Source: HGM12587 sp045128635 (lineage in GTDB: Bacteria > Bacillota > Clostridia > Lachnospirales > Lachnospiraceae). From it: 64,000 bases of DNA. A program made the position numbers and the translations under genes. Every line of letters starts with the position of its first letter. Within the stretch, counting starts at the first letter, position 1. Shown piece by piece: positions 17,111-26,021 of the stretch. The notes below the pieces were generated by a model. It saw only the letters and a list, made by a program, of their open reading frames with translations, made no database searches and was not told the DNA's origin. The stretch lies in NCBI GenBank assembly GCA_045128635.1, contig JBGVRS010000102.1, positions 6,995 to 70,994 of the forward strand, written 5' to 3'.

Positions 17111-18658
17111 TTATCGTTTCATTTTCGGGTCAAACGCATCACGCAGACCGTCACCTACAAAGTTAAAGCCAAGCACGGCGATCAAAAGACAGATGCCGGC
17201 AGGAATCCATACGAACCAGTAATGTGTCATAACAAAGGCATCATTAACGTCCGAAATAATATTACCCCATGAAGCAAATGGGAATTTAACACCGATACCA
17301 AGGAAGGATAATGTTGCTTCCATGATAATGGTAGAACCAAGGCTCATGGTACATGTAACAATGAGCTGTGGGATTACATTTGGAATTAAGTGTCTGAAGA
17401 TTCTTCTGCTGACACGAACACCACATGCCTCTGCTGCTGTCATAAATTCCTGTTCACGTAAAGACAGAATCTGTCCGCGAACAAGACGTGTAATCGATGG
17501 CCAGCCCAGGAAACCAAGGATTAACATTAAGTAGAACATACGGGTCATTGGTTCTACTTTCATGGCATCCATGGCAGCACCCAGGATAATAATGAGCGGC
17601 ATAGATGGAATACAGTAGAAGACGTCTACAATTCGCATGATCAGCATATCTACCCATTTTCCAAAATATCCTGCAAGACCGCCTAAGGTTACACCGATGA
17701 CTACTTCGATAAATACAACGATGAAACCGATCATTAAGGAAACTCGTCCACCATACATGAGACGTGTCAGCATGTCCATACCATTGGCATCTGTACCTAA
17801 CAGATGTTCTTTGGAAGGTTTTGCATAGGAATCATATACATAGGTTTCTTTGCCTCTGCGTACGGACCAGTTATCCATCGTTGCATCGTAAGCAATCTTA
17901 TAGGTGTCTTCTGTTCCGTTTTCATCTGTAAACTGGAATTCTTCCACCTTATCATTGATGGCAGCTTCCAGTGCTTCTTTAAACTCACGGGTAAATGTGA
18001 TTCCGTTTTCTACCGGAGATACCACCAGACGGCTGATATAACCTGCCACCTCACTGCCTAAGATAATGTTGTGGTCTTCATCCAGTGTATATTCTTTTCC
18101 ATCCGCAGAAAATGCAGTTTCACCTGCACTGAAAGCTTTCAATGCAGCATATTTTTCATTAAAAGTAAACTCTACAGTTTCGCCGTTTACAATATCCTTA
18201 AAAGCAATCGCCAGCATGGTGCCATTAGAAGAAATGGAATAAAAATCTGTACCTTCTTCTAAGATATCATAAGTTACATCCTTATATTCAAAGGAAAGCT
18301 CTTTTTTCTGATATGCCAGCTGGAATTTCGCCTGCAGCACGCTGTCAAATTTCTGTCCATCTGCAGACATGTAACGGAATTCTTTGTTTTCTACAGCCCC
18401 TGCATATTCTTTCATCTGGCTTTCATAGCGATAAAACTGCTCATCCTGTCCATAAGGAATGATCAGACCTCCAATGAAAGAAAACACAAACATAGAAACA
18501 AGCATGATCAATCCAAGAACTGCCAGACGGTTACGAAAGAATCTCTTTACGACCAAAGCACTTGGTGAAAGAACTTTTACACGTCTGTCGTCATTCAGGG
18601 AGTAGACTTCTGTTTCACTGTTATTATTAGCTGTTACTTCTAAATTTTTATCACTCAT
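17111..18658 (-). CDS. oppC: Oligopeptide ABC transporter permease OppC with large extracytoplasmic insertion
   Basis: Membrane permease for peptides, 515 residues against about 300 usual for OppC. Residues 1-40 are cytoplasmic; the first membrane segment (LAVLGLIMLVSMFVFSFIGG) is about 45-68. The typical permease part resumes at KEHLLGTDANGMDMLTRLMYGG (about residue 285) and runs through the EAA loop EFMTAAEACGVRVSRRIFRH to the end. Between them lie about 210 extra residues, charged and without membrane segments, so they should face outward. OppB and OppD are of ordinary size. The insertion is in one unbroken frame. Confidence 0.92.
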   Translation of the reverse strand: MSDKNLEVTANNNSETEVYSLNDDRRVKVLSPSALVVKRFFRNRLAVLGLIMLVSMFVFSFIGGLIIPYGQDEQFYRYESQMKEYAGAVENKEFRYMSADGQKFDSVLQAKFQLAYQKKELSFEYKDVTYDILEEGTDFYSISSNGTMLAIAFKDIVNGETVEFTFNEKYAALKAFSAGETAFSADGKEYTLDEDHNIILGSEVAGYISRLVVSPVENGITFTREFKEALEAAINDKVEEFQFTDENGTEDTYKIAYDATMDNWSVRRGKETYVYDSYAKPSKEHLLGTDANGMDMLTRLMYGGRVSLMIGFIVVFIEVVIGVTLGGLAGYFGKWVDMLIMRIVDVFYCIPSMPLIIILGAAMDAMKVEPMTRMFYLMLILGFLGWPSITRLVRGQILSLREQEFMTAAEACGVRVSRRIFRHLIPNVIPQLIVTCTMSLGSTIIMEATLSFLGIGVKFPFASWGNIISDVNDAFVMTHYWFVWIPAGICLLIAVLGFNFVGDGLRDAFDPKMKR

Positions 18659-18675
18659 AACAGGACCCTCCTTTC

Positions 18676-19662
18676 CTACGCAATGCGTACTCGTGGGTCT
18701 ACCACGGCATATAAAATATCAGAAAGCAGGTTGCCTGACAATGTCAAAATCGCCAAAAATGTCAGATAAAACATGGAGAACGGAATATCACCGATAACCA
18801 TTGCATGATATGACGTAAAACCGATACCCTGAATCGAATACAATGTTTCTGTAATTAAGGCACCGGAGAATAACCCTGGCAGCGAACCGCCAATGATCGT
18901 TACCAGCGGAATCAGCGTATTTCTAAACGCATGCTGATAAATAACCTTCTTTTCAGATAAGCCCTTGGCACGTGCAGTACGGATGTAGTCGGCGTTTAAA
19001 ACCTCTAACATATTGGTACGTGTATAACGCATATAAGAACCTATCGAAACGATTGTGAGTGTTGCAATCGGCAGAACCAGATGGTGTGCCTTGTCTAAGA
19101 ACTGTCCCATAGCATCTAACTGCAGATGATCACGTCCTACGAGACCATATAAATCAAACCAGCCTAACTTTACGGAAAAGATCAGCTTTAAAATTGTTGC
19201 AAAAAAGAATGTTGGAAGTGAAATACCAACCAACGCTCCCGCACTGATTGCATAATCGGTACGTGAATACTGTTTTGTTGCTGCAATTACCCCAAGCGGA
19301 ATTGCAATGAAAAGCTGTAATACAAAGGAGATTGCTCCCATTGCAAATGACAGCCAGATTGTATCGTTAAATTTTTCAATTACTGGCACGGTCCATTTCC
19401 AGCTATCGCCAAAATTACCTTGGATCGCATCGGCCAACCATGTCAGATAACCTGGAAGGATGCCCTTATCCAAACCATATGCCGCATTTAATTGTGCCAG
19501 CCACTCATCATACGGTTTTGCACCAGGCGCAGACGAAAGCTGCATTGCCACAGTTTCCACATAAGAAGCCGGCAGGCAGCGAAGCAGCGCATAAATAATA
19601 AAGGTAGCGCAAAACAGGATCATGACTGACAATAAAATTCTTTTCAGGATGTACTTTCGCAT
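18676..19662 (-). CDS. oppB: Oligopeptide ABC transporter permease OppB
   Basis: The second permease of the peptide importer, 328 residues, with about six membrane segments. N-terminal MRKYILKRILLSVMILFCATFI is the family's first span; the region LNAAYGLDKGILPGYLTWL is the OppB external loop, and NADYIRTARAKGLSEKKVIYQHAFRN is the EAA loop that contacts the ATPases. It follows oppA, with a hairpin in between, and is separated from oppC by 17 bases. Confidence 0.93.
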   Translation of the reverse strand: MRKYILKRILLSVMILFCATFIIYALLRCLPASYVETVAMQLSSAPGAKPYDEWLAQLNAAYGLDKGILPGYLTWLADAIQGNFGDSWKWTVPVIEKFNDTIWLSFAMGAISFVLQLFIAIPLGVIAATKQYSRTDYAISAGALVGISLPTFFFATILKLIFSVKLGWFDLYGLVGRDHLQLDAMGQFLDKAHHLVLPIATLTIVSIGSYMRYTRTNMLEVLNADYIRTARAKGLSEKKVIYQHAFRNTLIPLVTIIGGSLPGLFSGALITETLYSIQGIGFTSYHAMVIGDIPFSMFYLTFLAILTLSGNLLSDILYAVVDPRVRIA

Positions 19663-19712
19663 ACGATGATCCTTCCTCTCTACTGAAATGATATAACTTT
19701 CCGGAATAAAAC

Positions 19713-19751
19713 GGAATGAGGAACCACCCCTTTAGAAGTGGTTCCTATTCC
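19713..19751 (-). terminator. Attenuator hairpin between oppA and oppB
   Basis: Long imperfect stem on the leftward transcript: GGAATAGGAACCACTTC against GGGGTGGTTCCTCATTCC, followed by GTTTTATT. The U run is weak, as expected of a partial terminator or mRNA-stabilising structure that keeps OppA above the membrane subunits. Confidence 0.65.
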
Positions 19752-19768
19752 AATTATAAGCTTTTGTA

Positions 19769-22036
19769 TTATTTTACAACGATGTTGTAAAGTTCACTCT
19801 TCCAGTTCCAGTATGGTGTCATATCAGTTGGCAGAGAAGAAACATCTACACGTTCTGTAGATACTGCATAAGCATCTGAACGCTGGTAAACAGGAATTTC
19901 TACACCCCAGTCCATGATAATTTCCATAGCTGCTTTGTAGAGACCTTTACGGTAAGACTGTTCTGTTGACTGACGAGCATCCATAATTAATGTATCAAGA
20001 TCTTCATCTTTGATCTGATAGTAGTTTGTAGAACCATCGCTGTGATATAACTGGTACATATCCGGGTCACTTGATGACTGCCATGCAGCACACCAGAGTT
20101 CCGCAACACCTGTCTGGTATGATGCGAATAAATCAGATGCGTTTGCAAGGTCATTCACTGTTAATGTAAAGCCGATCTTAGCAAAAGCGTCTGCTGCATT
20201 TTTAAGTACTAAGAATGTTGGGTGGTCACCAGCGCCGTTTGCACCGATGTTAACTGTGTATTCGAGTTTTGCACCTGCAGGAGCTGCTGTTAATTTACCA
20301 TCTGTTACTGTATAACCGGCTGCTTCGAAGTATTTTAATGCTGCTGCTAAAGCTGCTTCATATTTTGCTGCTGCATCCATATCTGCTGTGTAGATTGGAT
20401 TGCCGTCAACGTCTACAGAGTATGCTGCTGTATATCCATCATCTGTAACCTGTGGTGCTGCCCAGGATGTGTTGGAAATTGGGTAGTTGATGATAGATGC
20501 TGTTTCTCCGTAGTAAGAGCTGATACCTTCATCACGGTATGCTGCCAGGACTGTACCGATGGCTTTACGAAGTGCTTTGGATTCTGCTGATGCAGGATCA
20601 TCGCCAACTTTTACATTTTCAGCTGAAATACCGATGTAACCGTATCCACGGTAGTCGATCAGTTTTGTTGTGATAACGCTTCCGTCGAAGGATGGATCAC
20701 CGCCATTGAGCTCTGCAATCTGTTTCGCCAGTTCTGTAGAGTAAGATGGTGTAGCGATATCAATTGTTCCTGTGCTGATACCATTTAACATATCAGCTTC
20801 TTTTGTTTCAACGATGTTTACATATTTTGTTTTTGCTTCCCCACGGTAGAAGTTTGGATTTGCTTCCAGATAAACTACACCGTTGGCAGCTTCTTTAAAC
20901 ATATATGGACCAGCGCCCATTGGCTGAGTTGTTTTTGATTTTACGTTTGTAAGGTCACCCTTTACAAAACCAAAGCTGTTGTTTTCGTAATCATAAAGTG
21001 CTTCGTCACCGTAGTAGTGAAGCGGAGCGATTGGCTGAGCCATCTGGTAGATCATTGTAGCGTCTAACTGACTTGCAACGATACGTACACTGTAGTCACC
21101 TGTACGCTGGATACCTTCGATGTGATCAGCGGATTCACCTGTCTGAACACCAACGCTGTAGGTTGCATAGTCATTCATTAAATCAGTCAGTGCAGAACCT
21201 GCAGTTTCTGTACCTGATAATGTCATAAGATCGCCTTCGTATGCTTCAACCATTGCTGCGAAGAAATCTGCTGCTGTTGCATCTGCTGCCAGGTCCGGGA
21301 AGTTCCATGATGCTGCTGCTCCTGCTACATCTCCTTCTTCTACATAACCGGCTGCTACACAGTAATCAACGATTTCCTGTGCGAATTTTTCACCTGCCTG
21401 GTCAACATCTGCCCAGAATGCTGTCTGTGCAGCTTCATCCCAGTATGTGAAATCTGTATTGTCACGACCTGCTGCTGCTAAGAGGTTGAACAATGTGTCC
21501 ATACCTGTGCGGTATTCTTCCAGACCAAGGATTGGCTGGGAATAAAGTGTTGAAGATCCATCGTAGGATGGGTCAAGCAGAACATATAAACTGAAGATAA
21601 AGTCATCAATGTCCACTGGTGTTCCATCAGAGAATACCAGGTCGTCACGCATTGTGATGTCATAATATACTGTTCCGTCTTCATTTTCTGTGATCACAAT
21701 GTCTGAAGGACCATAGTAAGTATAGTCTGTTCCATTGTAAGCACGGGTTTCACCTTCAATACCATTGAGTACCGGGTTTGCAACACGGTCAACGTACATC
21801 ATGTAAAGTGATACAAAATCAGCTACATCCTGATCGTCAGCGCTTGCTGCGAAGAATGGTGAGAATTTGTTTTCAAATCCTGTAGCCGAAAGAACTACTC
21901 TGCCAGCTTCGTCTGTTGCTTCTGCAGCATCTTCTGTAGCTGGTGTCTTTGCTGCTTCTTCTTTTGAGCCGCAGCCTGTGAGTGTGCTAACGCACATTAC
22001 TACGCCTAATAATAAGGCAAGCAATCTTTTTCCCAT
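19769..22036 (-). CDS. oppA: Oligopeptide-binding lipoprotein OppA
   Basis: A 755-residue family 5 solute-binding protein that catches peptides outside the membrane. Start ATG 22036 (AGGAGG eight bases ahead) gives the signal MGKRLLALLLGVVMCVSTLTGC with its lipobox Cys; the frame is open 17 codons further up, but without a ribosome site. The mature part has the SBP-5 hallmark DDLVFSDGTPVDIDDFIFSL and later YMFKEAANGVVYLEANPNFY. It is longer than the usual 540-600 residues; the extra length is spread over an Ala/Asp-rich segment (residues about 190-300). First gene of the opp operon. Confidence 0.93.
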   Translation of the reverse strand: MGKRLLALLLGVVMCVSTLTGCGSKEEAAKTPATEDAAEATDEAGRVVLSATGFENKFSPFFAASADDQDVADFVSLYMMYVDRVANPVLNGIEGETRAYNGTDYTYYGPSDIVITENEDGTVYYDITMRDDLVFSDGTPVDIDDFIFSLYVLLDPSYDGSSTLYSQPILGLEEYRTGMDTLFNLLAAAGRDNTDFTYWDEAAQTAFWADVDQAGEKFAQEIVDYCVAAGYVEEGDVAGAAASWNFPDLAADATAADFFAAMVEAYEGDLMTLSGTETAGSALTDLMNDYATYSVGVQTGESADHIEGIQRTGDYSVRIVASQLDATMIYQMAQPIAPLHYYGDEALYDYENNSFGFVKGDLTNVKSKTTQPMGAGPYMFKEAANGVVYLEANPNFYRGEAKTKYVNIVETKEADMLNGISTGTIDIATPSYSTELAKQIAELNGGDPSFDGSVITTKLIDYRGYGYIGISAENVKVGDDPASAESKALRKAIGTVLAAYRDEGISSYYGETASIINYPISNTSWAAPQVTDDGYTAAYSVDVDGNPIYTADMDAAAKYEAALAAALKYFEAAGYTVTDGKLTAAPAGAKLEYTVNIGANGAGDHPTFLVLKNAADAFAKIGFTLTVNDLANASDLFASYQTGVAELWCAAWQSSSDPDMYQLYHSDGSTNYYQIKDEDLDTLIMDARQSTEQSYRKGLYKAAMEIIMDWGVEIPVYQRSDAYAVSTERVDVSSLPTDMTPYWNWKSELYNIVVK

Positions 22037-22079
22037 AAGTTTTTCCTCCTTATATATTATTGTGAAAAAGACAAATTTC

Positions 22080-22150
22080 TTATTCATATCATGTACATGA
22101 TATGAATAAAGGGGTATACCCCTTTACGCTCTACTTTTTTAGTAAAGCGC
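22080..22150 (-). promoter_or_regulatory. opp leader with stacked palindromes
   Basis: Between the promoter and oppA are three adjacent inverted repeats. 22080-22109 is a perfect 30-bp palindrome (half site TTATTCATATCATGT). 22107-22126 is a perfect 20-bp palindrome (half site TAAAGGGGTA), sharing three bases with the first. 22128-22149 is an imperfect hairpin (CGCTTTACT against AGTAGAGCG around six A). They can be RNA hairpins in the about 115-nt leader or dimeric protein sites. Function unknown. Confidence 0.65.
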
Positions 22151-22160
22151 AGTTATTTAA

Positions 22161-22189
22161 ATGATAGCTATTTTAACGTCTCTTGTCAA
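22161..22189 (-). promoter_or_regulatory. opp operon promoter
   Basis: Leftward TTGACA, 17-base spacer, TATCAT; consensus -35 and five of six at -10. It starts directly behind the stop of the upstream membrane-protein gene and gives a leader of about 115 bases before oppA. Confidence 0.78.
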
Positions 22190-22190
22190 T

Positions 22191-22739
22191 TTATCTCGAC
22201 AATTTCTTCATTTTTTTAGCCATGTTTTTAGCTGTTTTCTTCATAAAAAATGCAAAAAGAAGTCCCATTCCTTCTGCCAAAAGCAAAATCAGTGCACCTG
22301 TCAGCATATTTTCTGCACCATGTAACAGCAGGTACAAAAGCTCTCCTGCAATGGTAATTCCTGCACTGATCATGACTCCTATGCTTCGAAAAGGAATTGC
22401 CTGAAATGTTGCTTCATATATATATGCGCGCATCGGATATTCCGCAAAACATAAGCGGCCAAGCCCCCAGGCAGCACTGATTCCAAAAACAAGGCCGATG
22501 GCTGCCGGAAACATGACATAAATGCAGTCAAACGCACCCGGAGCATCCAGGCAGGTACCAAGTACCAGCATAGTCAGCATCATCATACAGCAGGCCAAAA
22601 GAATTCCGATATGTTTCAAATATTCCTTTTTTTCGCCCTGCCATTCGTACAGATTCCCCTGATACTCGTATTCTCCCTGTGCATTTTTCCGAAAATCATT
22701 CAGATACGCTTTACGCCCTTTATATTTTTTTTCTGCCAT
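22191..22739 (-). CDS. Uncharacterised four-span membrane protein
   Basis: A 182-residue protein that I do not recognise. Residues 1-40 are charged and tyrosine-rich (KKYKGRKAYLNDFRKNAQGE), then four hydrophobic segments at about 45-65, 75-97, 118-138 and 142-162, and a lysine-rich tail (KKTAKNMAKKMKKLSR). ATG 22739 is used; an alternative TTG three codons earlier overlaps the pepF end. The gene begins three bases before the pepF stop region ends and is likely co-transcribed with it. Function unknown. Confidence 0.75.
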   Translation of the reverse strand: MAEKKYKGRKAYLNDFRKNAQGEYEYQGNLYEWQGEKKEYLKHIGILLACCMMMLTMLVLGTCLDAPGAFDCIYVMFPAAIGLVFGISAAWGLGRLCFAEYPMRAYIYEATFQAIPFRSIGVMISAGITIAGELLYLLLHGAENMLTGALILLLAEGMGLLFAFFMKKTAKNMAKKMKKLSR

Positions 22740-22741
22740 AT

Positions 22742-24445
22742 TTAGCAAAGTCCTTCCAGATCAAAGTCGTTCAACCACTGTTTCGCAGTTTCACACACGC
22801 CTTTCAATGTTGCTTCCTCAAACGGACTTTCCATGCCTGCATTGCTTAAAAGTTCTGTAAACACACGGCTTCCGCCCTGTTTTGTGTATGCCATGTAGTG
22901 TTCCCAAGCATTTTTCTGATCTTTCTGGATCATTGCCCAGAACTGCAGTGCCACTGTCTGTGCCAAACAGTAATCGATGTAATAAAATGGCATAGAGTAA
23001 ATGTGGTGCTGTCTCTGCCAGCCTTCCCCTTCACTGTAGAATGGAATGTCACCATCTAATTTCATCCAAGGCATGTAAACTCCCAGCAGTTCTTTCCAAA
23101 CAGCGTGACGTTCCTTTGGAGTCATTTCCGGTTTTTCATATACTTTATGCTGGAAATGATCCACCATAGTTCCGTAAGGGATAAATGTTAAAGCTCCGGA
23201 TAAGTGGCTGTAATAGAATTTCTTTGTATCTTCACCGAAGAATCCTTCTGCCCATGGCCATGCAAAGAATTCCATAGACATGGAATGTACTTCACAAGCT
23301 TCCATTCCAGGCCATACAGTTGCAAGCGGCACACGTTTGCGGTTCATCCATGCAGCAAACGCATGTCCTGCTTCGTGTGTTACAACTTCCACATCATGCT
23401 GGGTACCATTGAAGTTTGCAAAAATAAACGGCACTTCATAATCCGGAAGACTTGTGCAGTAACCGCCGCCTGCTTTTCCTTTGGTAGAAAGCAGATCTAA
23501 AAGTTCCATATCCAGCATCATATTGAAAAATTCGCTGGTTTCCGGTGAAAGTTCATCGTAAAATTTCTTTCCATGAGCAAGAATGCCGTCTGCATCCCCA
23601 CATGGAGTCGGATTTCCGGAGCGGAACTGCAGTGCATTGTCAGCAAAGCTCATTGGATATTCTTTTCCAAGGCGTTTTGCCTGATCTCTGTAAATCTGAT
23701 CAGCTACAGGAACCAGATATTTTACAACTGCTGCACGGAATTTTTCCACATCTTCCTTTTTGTAGCAGTTTCTTTTCATTCTGTAATAACCAAGTTCTGT
23801 ATATCCGTCATATCCTAATTTTTTTCCAATGGCGTCACGCACATGAGTCAGCTTATCATACAGATCGTCCAGTTCTTCCTGATGATCTTTATACCACTGG
23901 CCTTCCGCTTTCCATGCAACAAGTCTTCTTTCATCATCCGCATCATTTTTGAATGGTGTGATCTGAGAAATTGTATAATTTTCTCCCTCAAACGGAATCT
24001 GTGCAGAAGCAAGAAGTTTTTCATACTTGGTTGCCAATTCGTTTTCTTCCTGAAGCATCGGAATGATTTCCGGTGCAAATGTTTTCTGTTCAATTTCCGC
24101 ATTGATAAATGTCAGTTTTCCGAATTCTTCTTCAAATTCTGCACGGAAAGGACTCTTTAACAGTGTTTCTGTCCATTTCTGCACATATTCGGTCAATAAC
24201 GGCTGTGACTCATCGATAAATTTCATTTCTCCGTCATAAAATTCATCTCTTGTATCAATGGTATGACGAATATGAGCCAGAGACATTACAGTTTCCATGT
24301 TTCTTTCCAGCTTGTCTTCTTCTAAAAATACTTTTTTAGCTTCTTCATAGCTTTCTGCTGCTGCAAGGCGTGCAGTCAACTCGGTCAGTTTACCTTTCAC
24401 CTGTTCAATATCCGGTCTTTCATAGACCATCTGAGAAAATTTCAT
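22742..24445 (-). CDS. pepF: Oligoendopeptidase, M3 family
   Basis: A cytoplasmic zinc metallopeptidase (567 residues) that cuts oligopeptides. The active-site helix is VVTHEAGHAFAAWMNRK (HEXXH, with the second glutamate in EACEVHSMSMEFFAW). The N-terminal 200 residues are the helical lobe that limits access to long substrates, and DGDIPFYSEGEGWQRQHHIY with YYIDYCLAQ is the family's C-terminal signature. It lies upstream of the opp operon and downstream of an M18 aminopeptidase, consistent with processing of imported peptides. Confidence 0.93.
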   Translation of the reverse strand: MKFSQMVYERPDIEQVKGKLTELTARLAAAESYEEAKKVFLEEDKLERNMETVMSLAHIRHTIDTRDEFYDGEMKFIDESQPLLTEYVQKWTETLLKSPFRAEFEEEFGKLTFINAEIEQKTFAPEIIPMLQEENELATKYEKLLASAQIPFEGENYTISQITPFKNDADDERRLVAWKAEGQWYKDHQEELDDLYDKLTHVRDAIGKKLGYDGYTELGYYRMKRNCYKKEDVEKFRAAVVKYLVPVADQIYRDQAKRLGKEYPMSFADNALQFRSGNPTPCGDADGILAHGKKFYDELSPETSEFFNMMLDMELLDLLSTKGKAGGGYCTSLPDYEVPFIFANFNGTQHDVEVVTHEAGHAFAAWMNRKRVPLATVWPGMEACEVHSMSMEFFAWPWAEGFFGEDTKKFYYSHLSGALTFIPYGTMVDHFQHKVYEKPEMTPKERHAVWKELLGVYMPWMKLDGDIPFYSEGEGWQRQHHIYSMPFYYIDYCLAQTVALQFWAMIQKDQKNAWEHYMAYTKQGGSRVFTELLSNAGMESPFEEATLKGVCETAKQWLNDFDLEGLC

Positions 24446-24463
24446 ATAATAGATCTCCTTTTC

Positions 24464-25858
24464 CTATTCCATACGCAGGAATGCTTTGTAGCCTTTTACA
24501 GCTTCATAAACATCTGCTTTGCTGCTTACTTCATATGGTGCATGCATGTTCAGTACTGCAACACCGCTGTCAATAACTTCCATACCATAATTTGCCATGA
24601 TGTATGCGATGGTTCCGCCGCCGCCCACATCAACTTTACCGAGTTCTGCAAACTGATATGCTACCTTTGCATCGTCAAATACTTTGCGAAGTCTTCCGAT
24701 ATATTCTGCATTTGCATCATTGGAACCGCCTTTTCCGCGACTTCCTGTAAATTTATTAAAAGAAACACCTCTGGAAAGCAGTGCAGCGCTTCTCTTTTCA
24801 AATACATCTGCAAATAATGGATCATAACCTGCACTTACGTCAGAAGAGAGCATCTGTGAATTCTGTAAAGCACGTCTTGTCTTTAATTCAGATTCTCCTT
24901 CGTTTAATGCCACAAGTTCTGCCACTACGTTTTCAAAGAAACGGGACTGCATTCCTGTTGCGCCAACGCTTCCGATTTCTTCTTTATCTACCAAGAGACA
25001 GCAAGCTGTTCTCACCGGATTTTCCACATCCAGCATTGCAAACAGAGATGTAAATGCACAGATACGGTCATCCTGTCCGTAAGCTAAGATCATACTTCTG
25101 TCAAAACCACAGTCTCTGGCTTTTCCTGCAGGAACCAGTTCCAGTTCAGCAGATAAGAAATCTTCTTCTTCCATATCATAAGTATCTTTTAAAATACTTA
25201 AAATATTTGCCTTCACTGCTTCTTTCACATCTTCTCCGTTTTCATCTTTTTCCATTGGCTGATTGCCGATGAGAATATCTAAGTTTTCCCCTGTGATCAC
25301 AAGGCTTGCCTTCTGATCCATCTGTTTTGCACCAAGGTGTGGTAAAAGATCTGTAATCACCATTACAGGATCTGTATCTTTTTCACCTACCACAACGTCT
25401 ACCACGGTACCGTCTTTTTTTGCAACAACACCGTGGATTGCCATTGGCTGAGCTACCCACTGGTATTTCTTGATACCGCCATAGTAATGAGTATCCAAAT
25501 ATGCAAAATCTTCATTCTCATATAATGGATTCTGTTTGATGTCAATTCGTGGAGAATCAATGTGAGCCCCAAGAATATTCATCCCTTTGGAGATTGGTTC
25601 CTTACCCATCTGGAATAAAGCGATTGCTTTTCCCATGCATACTGCATAAACCTTGTCTCCGGCGTTTAATGCTTTTCCTTCTTTTAATACTGCTTCAAGG
25701 CTTCTGTAACCTGCTGCTTCTGCCATTTCCACGGTTAAAGTTACACATTCTCTTTCCGTCTTTCCTTTATCAAGACATTCTTTATACTTTTCGTTGATTA
25801 CGTGAAGTTCTTTTAATTCAGCTTCTCCGTAAGTTGTCCAAACATTTTTTCTTTCCAT
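24464..25858 (-). CDS. Aminopeptidase, M18 family
   Basis: A 464-residue zinc aminopeptidase of the aspartyl aminopeptidase family. Metal-ligand motifs are GAHIDSPRIDI (His, Asp), VDKEEIGSVG (catalytic and ligand Glu), GYDPLF, and VDVGGGGTIAYIMANYGM followed by LNMHAPYEVSSKADVYE (final His). The frame is open 19 codons further upstream, but the promoter lies inside that stretch and ATG 25858 has AAGGAG, so the shorter form is chosen. Followed by pepF after 18 bases. Confidence 0.93.
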   Translation of the reverse strand: MERKNVWTTYGEAELKELHVINEKYKECLDKGKTERECVTLTVEMAEAAGYRSLEAVLKEGKALNAGDKVYAVCMGKAIALFQMGKEPISKGMNILGAHIDSPRIDIKQNPLYENEDFAYLDTHYYGGIKKYQWVAQPMAIHGVVAKKDGTVVDVVVGEKDTDPVMVITDLLPHLGAKQMDQKASLVITGENLDILIGNQPMEKDENGEDVKEAVKANILSILKDTYDMEEEDFLSAELELVPAGKARDCGFDRSMILAYGQDDRICAFTSLFAMLDVENPVRTACCLLVDKEEIGSVGATGMQSRFFENVVAELVALNEGESELKTRRALQNSQMLSSDVSAGYDPLFADVFEKRSAALLSRGVSFNKFTGSRGKGGSNDANAEYIGRLRKVFDDAKVAYQFAELGKVDVGGGGTIAYIMANYGMEVIDSGVAVLNMHAPYEVSSKADVYEAVKGYKAFLRME

Positions 25859-25894
25859 CGTACTGTTTTCTCCTTTTTTTGTGACGCTTTTTAC

Positions 25895-25923
25895 AGTATA
25901 TACATTTTTCGACACAAAATCAA
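25895..25923 (-). promoter_or_regulatory. Promoter of the M18 aminopeptidase-pepF unit
   Basis: Leftward TTGATT, 17-base spacer, TATACT, about 37 bases before ATG 25858. It excludes the longer reading of the aminopeptidase start. Confidence 0.72.
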
Positions 25924-25963
25924 TTCTTACGACAAAAATACACTCTTACCAATTACATACAAA

Positions 25964-25995
25964 CAAAAAACTGCTGCAGCCTAAGCTGCAGCAGT
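25964..25995 (-). terminator. Terminator of the DUF3798/nucleoside-type ABC operon
   Basis: Leftward perfect 11-bp stem ACTGCTGCAGC with its complement, TTAG loop, then TTTTTTG. It stands 27 bases after the last permease gene. Confidence 0.9.
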
Positions 25996-26021
25996 CTATG
26001 TGTAAATTCATGTTTCTATGA

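Noticed and set aside
25859..25915. Upstream extension of the M18 aminopeptidase to 25915.
   Set aside because: The promoter 25895-25923 lies inside it, and there is no ribosome site at 25915.
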